Positions 1-8,400 of a stretch of DNA of 64,000 nt are shown one piece after another. The stretch lies in the NCBI GenBank assembly GCA_020638395.1, contig JACKIP010000002.1:1-64000 (forward strand). The letters are read 5' to 3'. Within the stretch, counting starts at the first letter, position 1. Each line of letters opens with the position of its first letter. The position numbers were made by a program, and so were the translations under genes. This DNA comes from Rhodospirillales bacterium. Lineage in GTDB: Bacteria; Pseudomonadota; Alphaproteobacteria; Micavibrionales; Micavibrionaceae. A model generated the notes under the pieces. The model made no database searches. It saw only the letters and a list, made by a program, of their open reading frames with translations, and was not told the origin of the DNA.

Positions 1-268
1 TGGTGAAAAGTATATAGAAGCCTCTGCAAAAATTTATAATTTTACAAAACCGTCATTCTGAGCGCAGCGAAGAATCTATCGTTTCATCGTTCACGCAAAG
101 AACGCTATGAAGCGCAATGGTCGCCAGGAGGGGAATACTCTCTGCGTACCCTGCGTCTCTGCGGTTAAAACAATTGGAGTACGAAGGAACAAAGATTCGA
201 AGTTTTTTTCGAGTACTTTGTATCTTCGTTCCTTCGTGTTTATATCACGTTTTCATGGATTATTCCGC
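1..268. repeat. Repeat-rich leader before the phage cassette
   Basis: No gene is convincing here. Positions 1-31 hold a short element (tggtgaaaa...agcctctgcaaaa) that recurs at 3744-3771 in the same orientation. Positions 74-171 are an inverted copy of the dispersed 'accgcagagacgcag' element also seen at 3411-3533 and 26006-26127. Positions 178-240 hold an imperfect inverted pair (acgaaggaacaaag...ctttgtatcttcgttcc). An open frame runs through the repeat from 107, but its first 54 codons are repeat sequence read as protein and are not believable coding. Confidence 0.7.
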
Positions 269-595
269 ATGTCTACAAATACTATTTTTCACTCCCGGCA
301 GAAAATTGTGCAGACCGCTTTGTCCGCAGCACTGGAGCAAGCGATCTGTTCCTACGAGTTGTTCGTCAGCGAACATACGCCCGACCCGCAAAATCCGAAA
401 GAGTTTGAAGAGCATCACAAAGCCTGCAAGTCCGCACTCACTCACATTGAATTACTAACAAAGTTAATCAAAGCCGCAGATCTTTCTGCGGAAAATCCGG
501 AGAGGACGGACCCCGTAATTCCAGAAGATCTGATGCAGCAAAGCCTGCGCCAGATTGAAGCCGACCTTGAAACCCACACACAAGAAGAAGATTGA
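269..595 (+). CDS. Small helical protein in the small-terminase position
   Basis: A 108-residue, charged, mostly helical-looking protein starting MSTNTIFHSRQK. I do not recognise a family. It is placed directly before the large terminase gene, and its stop codon overlaps that start (TGATG at 593-597), the usual arrangement for a small terminase subunit. No clear helix-turn-helix is visible, so the TerS role is inferred from position only. The same frame is open back to 107, but that part lies in dispersed repeat sequence; the ATG at 269 is the first outside it. It could instead be a phage hypothetical protein unrelated to packaging. Confidence 0.6.
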   Translation: MSTNTIFHSRQKIVQTALSAALEQAICSYELFVSEHTPDPQNPKEFEEHHKACKSALTHIELLTKLIKAADLSAENPERTDPVIPEDLMQQSLRQIEADLETHTQEED

Positions 596-2064
596 TGAGC
601 CGTCTCTCATTTAAAAAATTTGTTGCTCTCTGGAATGTGCAGCAAAATCAGGAGACGCCTCATCTGCACTTTCGGATCGCCCGCTGGCTGGAACGCATGC
701 ACCAGACGAACCAGAACCGCCTGCTGCTGATGGCTTTTCGCGCCTGCGGCAAATCAACCATGGTCGGGCTCTATGCCGCATGGCGTTTGTATCGCAATCC
801 GAACCTGCGCATTCTGGTGGTCTCTGCCGATGATTTGCTGGCAGGGAAAATGGTGCGCAACATCAAACGCATTATCGAGCGCAATATCGTCACGCAGCAT
901 TTACGGCCGAAATCTGCCGATCAGTGGGGGGCTGACCGCTTCACCGTGTTACGCGATCAGGAATTGCGCGATCCGTCGGTTCTGGCGCGTGGGATTACCG
1001 CGAATATGACCGGCAGCCGGGCGGATCTGATTATCTGCGATGATGTCGAGGTTCCCAACACCGCAGATAGCCGCGAAAAAAGGCAAAATCTGCGCGACCG
1101 TCTGGCGGAAACCGACTTTATCCTGATGCCGGATGGAATGAAACTATTCGCCGGGACACCACACAGTTATCATTCGATCTATACCCGATCTCCGGCCGCA
1201 GATCACGAAGATGAAGCCGCTTTTTTGCAGGACTATGTCCGGCTGGAACTTCCCCTGCTCGATCAGAATGGGGAGTGTCTGTGGCCCGAACGCTACGCGC
1301 CGCAAATGATCGAGCAAATGCGCCGCAGTGTCGGCCCAAACATGTTTGCCAGCCAGATGTTGCTGCAGCCGATCAATATCCGGAACGGGCGACTGGATGC
1401 GTCTTTGCTGCGGATTTATCACAGCGATATTGCCTATGTGAAAGAGCTCAACCGTCTGGAAATCGACAATATCCCGATGCGCTCGGCGGCGGCCTGGTGG
1501 GACCCGGCTTTTGGTCTGGAAGGCGGCGACCGTAGCGTTCTGGCGATTGCTTATCAGGACGAGAGCGGTCATTACTGGCTGCAGCATCTTGCCGTTCTGA
1601 AACCGCAGAAACTTGACCATGTCGATATGGCCGCACAGCAATGTCAGGAGGTCGCACGTCTGCTCAAAACGTTTATGATCCCGTCAGTCGCCCTCGAAAT
1701 CAACGGATTGGGTCGGTTTTTGCCGGGTATTCTCCGCAAGGAGCTGATGCGGCATAATGTGTCGTGCAGCGTTCTGGAGATTTCCTCCCGCCGCCCGAAA
1801 GATCTCCGCATCATGGAAGCATTTGATGTGTTGCTGGCGAGTGAGCGTCTGCATGTCCACCGGGATGTGATGGCGACGCCGTTCGCAACAGAGCTGTCGG
1901 AATGGCGGCCCGGCAGCAAAGGTCACGATGATTGTCTGGATGCCGTGGCCGGGGCGCTTTCCCTGCAACCGGTGCGGATTGGATATGCCGCTCCGCCCGG
2001 ACGGCGACAGGGCTGGACAAAGGGACACGCCCCCTCTCAGGCAGAAACAGATTTCAAGGTTTAA
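595..2064 (+). CDS. Phage terminase large subunit (packaging ATPase/nuclease)
   Basis: A 489-residue TerL-like protein, the motor that pumps DNA into phage or gene-transfer-agent heads. The N-terminal ATPase shows a Walker-A-like MAFRACGKS (46-54) and a Walker B LIICDDVE (145-152). The C-terminal RNase-H-like nuclease shows acidic residues at D303 (WWDPAFG), E368 (ALEINGLG) and D445/D446 (HDDCLDAVAG). The length is normal for TerL and the frame is intact, so purifying selection may act on it. A TTG at 592 is an alternative start, but the ATG at 595 overlaps the previous stop and fits translational coupling. No portal, protease, capsid or tail gene follows, which is odd for a terminase. Confidence 0.88.
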   Translation: MSRLSFKKFVALWNVQQNQETPHLHFRIARWLERMHQTNQNRLLLMAFRACGKSTMVGLYAAWRLYRNPNLRILVVSADDLLAGKMVRNIKRIIERNIVTQHLRPKSADQWGADRFTVLRDQELRDPSVLARGITANMTGSRADLIICDDVEVPNTADSREKRQNLRDRLAETDFILMPDGMKLFAGTPHSYHSIYTRSPAADHEDEAAFLQDYVRLELPLLDQNGECLWPERYAPQMIEQMRRSVGPNMFASQMLLQPINIRNGRLDASLLRIYHSDIAYVKELNRLEIDNIPMRSAAAWWDPAFGLEGGDRSVLAIAYQDESGHYWLQHLAVLKPQKLDHVDMAAQQCQEVARLLKTFMIPSVALEINGLGRFLPGILRKELMRHNVSCSVLEISSRRPKDLRIMEAFDVLLASERLHVHRDVMATPFATELSEWRPGSKGHDDCLDAVAGALSLQPVRIGYAAPPGRRQGWTKGHAPSQAETDFKV

Positions 2065-2068
2065 ATTC

Positions 2069-2302
2069 ATGCAGCATTTTATTCTTACCTACTGGCCGAT
2101 TATCAGCTTTTCCCTTCTTCACGTCGTCAGCTTTATCTGGTCGTTTTCGTCACTGACCGGGCGCGTGCACACCCTCGAACGCGAGTTGGAAAACTATAAA
2201 AATGTCCATGAGCGTCTTGCCAGACTGGAGGCCACGTCCGCCACGGTTGCGGAAAGCATCCGCCGGATCGAGGCGCATTTGCTGCGCATGAAATCATCAT
2301 AA
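2069..2302 (+). CDS. Small membrane protein with coiled coil (Mu gp25/DUF2730-like)
   Basis: A 77-residue protein: a hydrophobic segment at about residues 8-27, then a heptad-rich helix (LERELENYKNVHERLARLE, 37-54) to the C-terminus. Small one-pass coiled-coil proteins of this shape occur among phage lysis and morphogenesis genes, for example the DUF2730 family of Mu-like phages; the match is by shape, not a confirmed homology. The start is the ATG five bases after the terminase stop. A spanin or holin accessory role is possible. Confidence 0.6.
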   Translation: MQHFILTYWPIISFSLLHVVSFIWSFSSLTGRVHTLERELENYKNVHERLARLEATSATVAESIRRIEAHLLRMKSS

Positions 2303-2314
2303 GGAGTTATTACC

Positions 2315-2794
2315 ATGAAAATACTTATTCCTCACGCGTCTACACCCTCTGAAAAGAACATCGCCAATGACGCTCTTTATCACGAGCTTGAGGTTGATAC
2401 TCTGGCCCGCACCATGTGGGGTGAGGCCCGCAATCAGGGAAGCATCGGGATGCAGGCCGTTGCGGCCGTCATTATAAACCGCACCAAAATTTCGCAGCAA
2501 AAACAGAAATTCTGGTGGGGAAGTACCCTCATTCAAATTTGCCAGAAACCCTATCAATTCTCGTGCTGGAACCGGACGGACCCGAACTTCCAGAAATTGC
2601 TGCATGTAACAAAAGAGAATATTTACTTCGCGTCTGCCCTGCGCATTGCCCGCCGAGCGGTCTATAACCGGATCGACGACCCGACCGGAGGGGCAGACCA
2701 TTACCATGCCTCCGGCATCTTTCCGCTATGGGCAAAAGGCGAAAAACCCACCGCCGTCATCGGCGATCACATTTTTTACAGGCTGACAAAATGA
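2315..2794 (+). CDS. SleB-type cell wall hydrolase (endolysin)
   Basis: A 159-residue peptidoglycan hydrolase of the Hydrolase_2/SleB family. ARTMWGEARNQG (31-42) carries the expected catalytic glutamate in GEAR (E37), followed by GMQAVAAVIINR, and the C-terminal GGADHYHASG motif is typical. There is no signal peptide, so it probably needs the holin encoded next for access to the wall. A strong ribosome site (aaggag) precedes the ATG. Its stop overlaps the holin start (ATGA), which marks a lysis pair. Alphaproteobacterial gene transfer agents pair an endolysin and a holin in a similar way. Confidence 0.85.
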   Translation: MKILIPHASTPSEKNIANDALYHELEVDTLARTMWGEARNQGSIGMQAVAAVIINRTKISQQKQKFWWGSTLIQICQKPYQFSCWNRTDPNFQKLLHVTKENIYFASALRIARRAVYNRIDDPTGGADHYHASGIFPLWAKGEKPTAVIGDHIFYRLTK

Positions 2795-3375
2795 TTTCAT
2801 CCCTCCCCTCAAAAATTGGCCTGCCGGTCCTTATTGATATTCTGGGTAGTGCGCTCTCCCGCATTGACCATCCGGTTGCACAAGGCGCTGCCAAAGCCCT
2901 TTCTGATCTGGAACACAGCCTTGGCAACGGCGCGATTTCTCCAGAGCAATTAAACGAGCTCAATCGCCATACTGAAACACTGGCGCAGCTTAAGTCCGAG
3001 GAATATCGCGCACAAATTTCCGAGATCAATCAATCTTTGCGCGCAGAAATTGCCTCCGAAGACCCGTATGTCCGGCGCATGCGCCCGACATTCGGGTATT
3101 TAATGGCGGTGACGTGGGCGGCGCAAATGCTGGCGCTGGCCTGGGTTATTCTGGAAGATCCCTCCCACGCCCCGCTTGTGATGCAGGCGTTTGAATCGCT
3201 CGGCCTGATCTGGACGGTTGGGTTATCCGTTCTGGGGATTTACGTGTATAAACGCAGCGATGACAAGAAAAGCCTGTCCTCAGGCCTCCCCGGCAAAATT
3301 ATGCCGAATAAGTCGCTGGAAACGCGCCATATATCCGCTCGCCCCGACCCGCATCCCGTTATTTATAATGAGTAA
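2791..3375 (+). CDS. GTA-type holin (3TM holin family)
   Basis: A 194-residue protein from the ATG that overlaps the hydrolase stop. The first 90 residues are amphipathic and helical. EDPYVRRMRPTFGY (90-103) leads into hydrophobic segments at about 102-122 and 132-153, then a basic tail (YKRSDDKK). The DP.VRR.RP junction followed by paired membrane segments matches the holin family used for release of alphaproteobacterial gene transfer agents. It would form inner-membrane lesions that let the SleB hydrolase out. An in-frame upstream start at 2728 exists but would lie inside the hydrolase gene. Confidence 0.8.
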   Translation: MISSLPSKIGLPVLIDILGSALSRIDHPVAQGAAKALSDLEHSLGNGAISPEQLNELNRHTETLAQLKSEEYRAQISEINQSLRAEIASEDPYVRRMRPTFGYLMAVTWAAQMLALAWVILEDPSHAPLVMQAFESLGLIWTVGLSVLGIYVYKRSDDKKSLSSGLPGKIMPNKSLETRHISARPDPHPVIYNE

Positions 3376-3790
3376 TTTTTTTCTGATTTGCAGCGCCTGC
3401 GCTTAAACAGTTTTGAACCGCAGAGACGCAGGGAACGCAGAGAGTATTCCCCCATTGGCGACCTTTGCGCTTCATAGCGTCCATCGCGTGAACGATGAAA
3501 CGGTAAATTTTAAACCGCAAAGTAAGACAAAGCTTTTCTAGCCTTTTTCTTCGTCATCACACGCCTTGTGCGTGTGATCGACGAGAGCGTGATATAAGAA
3601 CGAAGTTACGAAGGAACGAAGTACTCGAAAAAAACCTTCGTATCTTTGTAACTTCGCGTTTAAAAATAATAAAGCATTATGAACCACGAATGAACACAAA
3701 TAGACACGAATAGAAAAAATTAGTGTGCATTCGTGTTTATTCGTGGTGAAAATATAGAAGCCTCTGCAAAAGTTTGTCAGTCCATTGCCC
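3376..3790. repeat. Repeat cluster closing the phage cassette
   Basis: No gene is supported. Positions 3411-3533 are a forward copy of the 'accgcagagacgcag...aaccgcaaagtaagacaaag' element, inverted relative to the copy at 74-171. Positions 3601-3660 hold an inverted pair built on acgaaggaacgaagtactcg / cttcgtatctttgtaacttcg, like 178-240. Positions 3744-3771 repeat the first bases of the window in direct orientation. The left and right borders of the cassette are therefore made of the same repeat types. Confidence 0.7.
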
Positions 3791-4510
3791 TTACCGCACC
3801 ATCAGCGCGTAATAATAGACAAGCGTTCCGGAATCTGTGCCGGCATTATCCTCGAAGCATCCTTGCCGCTGCCCGCTAAACGTCGCGGGAAACGCATAGG
3901 TCCCGCCGGCATTGATCGCCCCGTTATATTTGGTTTCAACCTCATCGGCGGTGTTTATGGCCGTTGATCCGGTGAGGCGCTTGTTGATGGCCTGGCAGAC
4001 CGACATATTCAGTCCCTCGACCAGCATCAGCAAATCGAAGGGAGCCGTCCCACTGCCATCCGTCCCCAGCTGAGGAATTTTATTTTTCAGGGTAAAGATT
4101 GGTTTGCCAAAGTCCGGCTGTCCCGTCCAGGACTGATTCAGCAGATCGGATGAAAAGGTCGGCCAGTTCAGCTCTCCCCCCTGAATGGAAAACACATGAC
4201 AACTTTCGTCTGAAGGGGCAGAACCGTTGGCATATCCGGACACGTACGGATTATCGAAACTAATTTGCGCCAATGTGCAGCCTCTCAGGCGTAATTTACT
4301 AAGAACGCTGGAAATCCGCTCACCTGTCTCCATCACTTCACTGGCCAGAATAGAGGCTTTTTCTTCGGTAATCGCCCCGCCGCCGCTTTGCCCGGAATAG
4401 CTCACTGCCATGCTCAAAGCTGCAAACAAAGCCACACCAATCAGAATGTAAAATAACACATTCCCGCGTTCACGGGACGGCTCCGAAAGCGTTATGGTCT
4501 CAAGTGTCAT
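3791..4510 (-). CDS. Prepilin-like secreted/membrane protein
   Basis: A 239-residue protein from an ATG at 4510. A short leader ending SEPSRERGN precedes a single hydrophobic stretch VLFYILIGVALFAALS (18-33), then a polar, Cys-containing domain with no recognised motif. The arrangement resembles type IV pilin or pseudopilin N-termini, but a clear G/F-x4-E cleavage pattern is missing, so this is a resemblance only. The frame is open upstream to 4672 but that extension looks non-coding. It is divergent from ndk with about 180 bases between them. Function unknown. Confidence 0.65.
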   Translation of the reverse strand: MTLETITLSEPSRERGNVLFYILIGVALFAALSMAVSYSGQSGGGAITEEKASILASEVMETGERISSVLSKLRLRGCTLAQISFDNPYVSGYANGSAPSDESCHVFSIQGGELNWPTFSSDLLNQSWTGQPDFGKPIFTLKNKIPQLGTDGSGTAPFDLLMLVEGLNMSVCQAINKRLTGSTAINTADEVETKYNGAINAGGTYAFPATFSGQRQGCFEDNAGTDSGTLVYYYALMVR

Positions 4511-4687
4511 AGAATAAGTATGACAGAAATCCACGTCTCTGCAAAAGGGTAAATCGTGACAAAACCAGACACCTGAAAAGGCGTCTTTCCGCACGATACA
4601 CCGGATATATTTTTCAAAAGGGGCTTGCCAAAGGATAGCGCTTCCGTCTATAAGGCTCTTGAATTCAAACAAATATAAGAGGACGAC

Positions 4688-5104
4688 ATGGAACGCACTT
4701 TTTCAATTATTAAACCCGATGCCACTCGCCGCAACCTGACCGGCGCGATCAACAGCCGCTTTGAAACGAACGGCCTGCGTATCGTTGCGCAAAAACGTAT
4801 TCGCATGACCACCGAGCAGGCACAGGGGTTCTACGCAGAACACAAGGAAAGACCGTTCTATAACGATCTGGTGACCTTCATGACCTCCGGTCCGGTTGTT
4901 GTACAGGTTTTGGAAGGCGATAACGCCGTCGTCCGTAACCGTGAAATCATGGGCGCCACCAATCCGGCGAATGCCGATGAAGGCACCATCCGCAAGGATT
5001 TTGCAGAAAGCATCGAAGCCAATTCCGTTCATGGCTCTGACAGCCCGGACAGCGCCAAACGCGAAATTGCGTTCTTCTTCACAGACAGTGAAATCGTCGG
5101 GTAA
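4688..5104 (+). CDS. ndk: Nucleoside diphosphate kinase
   Basis: A 138-residue NDK that passes the gamma phosphate of ATP to nucleoside diphosphates in the cytoplasm. It begins MERTFSIIKPDATRRN with the conserved K9. The phosphohistidine motif ANSVHGSDSPDSAKREI is at 111-127, with catalytic H115. The length is standard (about 140). An aagaggacgac stretch just before the ATG supplies the ribosome site. Confidence 0.97.
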   Translation: MERTFSIIKPDATRRNLTGAINSRFETNGLRIVAQKRIRMTTEQAQGFYAEHKERPFYNDLVTFMTSGPVVVQVLEGDNAVVRNREIMGATNPANADEGTIRKDFAESIEANSVHGSDSPDSAKREIAFFFTDSEIVG

Positions 5105-5205
5105 GAACCCTCTTTCTTGGCATCCTTCGGTCCTTCGCGTTTGACTTGATTTAACCGCGAAGGAAGACAAATTTTTTCTGTAACATCAGAATAAGGTGTC
5201 TCCCC
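5105..5205. other. Short gap with repeat fragment
   Basis: Downstream of ndk, a degenerate piece of the dispersed repeat (ttcggtccttcgcgttt...aaccgcgaaggaagacaaa) is visible at about 5125-5172. Nothing else is recognised. Confidence 0.5.
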
Positions 5206-5359
5206 ATGAGTACAGCGCAAAGCTCTTCCCGGTTCCCTGTTTTATTTCTTGGGCATGGCAGAGGATGGCCGCGCAGATCCCCTGATTGAAGGATATTCTC
5301 TGGGCTCCCTTTCGATGACCTGCTACGGGGTCGGTTTCAATGGCACTCACCGCGTATAA
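5206..5359 (+). pseudogene. Remnant of a 4,5-DOPA dioxygenase-like gene (ygiD family)
   Basis: An ATG at 5206 with an upstream aaggtg begins MSTAQSSSRFPVLFLGHG, which matches the start of class III extradiol dioxygenases of the YgiD/DODA family (PALFLGHGSPMN). The frame then fails and stops at 5290. In the next frame (5252-5359) comes GMAEDGRADPLIEGYSLG then SLSMTCYGVG, which matches the family's C-terminal end (EGIEMGSLSM...). About 200 codons from the middle are missing, so the gene is an internal deletion with both ends kept. Family assignment comes from remembered end motifs; the active-site region is absent. Confidence 0.65.
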
Positions 5360-5485
5360 TCGAACTATCTGATATTTTTAAGACAAATTCTATGGATGTT
5401 TATGGATTCCCCCATGATTTTCTTCGAAAATCCGGGGAATGACGAATATCTCATTTTTACTTAAAATAACAATAGATTCATGATG
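5360..5485. repeat. Intergenic with 'ggattcccc' hairpin element
   Basis: Positions 5404-5444 hold one copy of the dispersed hairpin ggattccccc...cggggaatgacg, whose arms pair around gattttcttcgaaaatc. No gene is seen. Confidence 0.6.
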
Positions 5486-8400
5486 TTATAGAGATACGAT
5501 CTTTTTTACCTTGTGGTGCGCCTGCTCGATATCTGCAAGTAGCCGGTCCATCCCTTGTGTTGAATTCTGGACTTTCAGAGTTTTCTCAAGAATTTCCGTG
5601 TACTGATAGACTTCTTTTAGCGCGAAATTGCCGGACATTCCTTTTAATTCATGCGCTCGCCGGTGCATTTCATGGACATCTCCGGCCTGCAACGCGCTAT
5701 GCAGATCCGCAAGAATTTCCTCTGTTTTGTCGAACACGTCTTTTAATAATTCGCGTACCTTCGCTTCCCCAAGAGTTACCAGCAATGACTGTATCGTCTG
5801 GGGTTCAAAGATATCCTCCGGCCAATGACGCTCCATATCCACATCTTCTTCAAAAGATAACCCGGTATCCCCAACCGGCAAAACTTCGGGAGGTTTATCA
5901 CTTTCCCGCCGGTTTTGCGGTGTCGTCACCCTGGCTGATGATGTGTCTTCCATTTCTCCCGCATCTATCAGCACTTTTAACAAGGGAGGTTTTTCATCCT
6001 TTATATGAGTCCCCTTCCAGGACTTTTGCGCAGAAAAGTCTGTGCGCGGAGGGGCCTCCGTTGCAGCGAACTCCTGTGGAGTGCGCGCTGGCGGCGTCAA
6101 AATCTCCTTGGGAAGAGGAGATTTAAAGATCAGACTATCCAGCGTTTCCTCTAAATGCTCCGGCAAAATTGGTTTGTTCAGAATAGCTGACAGCTCTGCA
6201 TTATTCAGCCCGGTTTCTGCCCTACTGACCCGGTGTCCCGTCAATAAAACCGCATGTTCAATATAGAGACCAGGCTCTGATTTCATGCGCCGGATTGCCT
6301 CTGGTCCGCTCATTCCCGGCAATTCCCAATCAATGAACACCACATCAAAAGAGGTGTTTTGCCGCAGTAAAAAGGCCTCTTCTGCATTGCTGCAGGACAC
6401 CACCATATGCCCCATCTTTTTCAGGAAGTTTTCAATCACCTGTTGGGAAACCAGATTATCTTCCACCACCAGAATACGGCGTTTCTTTATCGGAGCAGCT
6501 TCCTGAAGGAGATCCGAGAATGGCTGATAAATCTTCTTTGCCGTAAATACCCCTGGTTTTTCGCCGATATCCGTCTTTTGGATATCGTCCCGCCCCCGCT
6601 CATTTGCAAATTCCAGATTTGCTTTTTGTCCTAAATGCTGCGTATATTCTATTTTTTCACTTGCCGTCTCGAACTCAGATCTGGCTTCCTTTACTACTGG
6701 CACGCACAGACGAATGGTAAAGGTACTGCCTTTCCCACTCTGACTTTCGGCAGTAATTTCGCCTTTCATCAGCTCCACCAGCCGTTTACAGATCGCCAGA
6801 CCAAGTCCGGACCCGCCATATTTACCGGAAATCGACAGATCGGCCTGCGAGAAAGGGCTAAACAGATTTAGCAAGGACTCGGCAGAAATTCCAATGCCGC
6901 TGTCAACGATCGAAATTATCAGAGAAAACTGGTTTTGTGCTTTTTCATTGGAAATGGGGGGGCCTTTGCGAACATGAATCGTCACGCCGCCTTTTTCCGT
7001 GAATTTAATGGCATTCCCCACCAGATTTAGTAAAACCTGACGCAGGCGGTACGGGTCGCCTCTGACTTCCTGAGGAAGTCCCGGTTCGATTTCGACCTGC
7101 AATGAAATATTTTTATTGTGGGCATGTCCGGCCATCAGCGTGGCGGTACTCTGGACCACCTGACGCACATCAAAGGCAATATGCTCCAGAGTCATTTTTC
7201 CGCTTTCAATTTTCTCGAAATCCAGAATATCGTTCAGCAAAAGAGTCATGGATTCTCCGGACTCCATCATCGACTTGGCATAGCGCTGTTGTTCTCCGGT
7301 CAAAGGCGTATCCAGCAGCATCCGGACCAGCCCCATAATGCCGGTCATCGGCGTTCTGATTTCATGACTAATCACCGCCAGAAAGGCCGATTTGGCACGA
7401 TTTGCCTCATCGGCACTCTCTTTGGCTTTTTGCATTTCTTTCCGGCGCTTGGCGTCAATTTGCCGTAACTCGGCCATCATCTGCCGTTCGCGCTCAACCA
7501 CGGTCAGGAGACGTTTGTACTCTCCTTCCTCTTCCGCTTCTTTCATATTTTTCGCCGCAGCGGGAAGCATTCTTAAATGAACGGCGTCCTGTTCAGATCC
7601 CAAAAGGCGCGACAGAACTCCGTAAATCAGAAGACAGGTCATGGCGGCAATCAGGACATAATAAGAAATCTGTAACGGCACAGACTTCAGCGCGACATAA
7701 GGCTCGAACCCTACCAGAATGTGGAGGATCAGGGATACGCCCAAAAACAGCCAGAAGAAAAGCCCCCAGATCGAGATGGTATATCCTTCCTGAACATAAG
7801 CCAGCATCAAAAAGCAAAAACTCAGGCAAAACAGCAACATAGGAACGGCCAGAACAATAATATTCAGAAGCCCGAACCCGCGGGGCAGAACAAAAATAAT
7901 CAATAAGGATAAAACTGTAAAAAATAGAGGCAAGCCAAAGGAGATCACTTCGTTCTTATCTTTCAGAGAAATCCTGTTTTGCAGGAAAATTCCAACCCCG
8001 ACAGATAAAATAATCCCCATATAAAGTAAAGGATGCGCCAGAGCAACAATCCCGCCGCCAAGCAGCGGATATTGCGACACCGATACCAGAATATCAAACA
8101 GAACTGCCGCAATAAAATAACCCGCATATCTGTAATTCAGAATGGCAAGGCCAAGAAAAATGGCGGTCATCATCCCCAGAAAAAAGGACAGCAGCAATTT
8201 CGCGCTTGTTGTTGCATTTTCCGCTTTATAAAATTCCTGTTCCGAAAATACTGTGGGCGTAACTGCAACCGGCCAGTAATTGGAGGGATCAACAAAAAAC
8301 AGCAGGAATGCCTCATCCCCCGGTGCGAGATGAAATTCAAAATGAGTTTCGTTGATCGTGCGCAGAGAAGTCCGTGCATCCTCTTCTTCCTGATACAGGA

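Noticed and set aside
107..268. 54-residue N-terminal extension of the first phage gene
   Set aside because: It translates dispersed intergenic repeat sequence that recurs elsewhere in the window outside genes.
1144..1641. 165-residue minus-strand ORF inside terL
   Set aside because: Shadow of the terminase coding strand without a ribosome site or recognisable motif.
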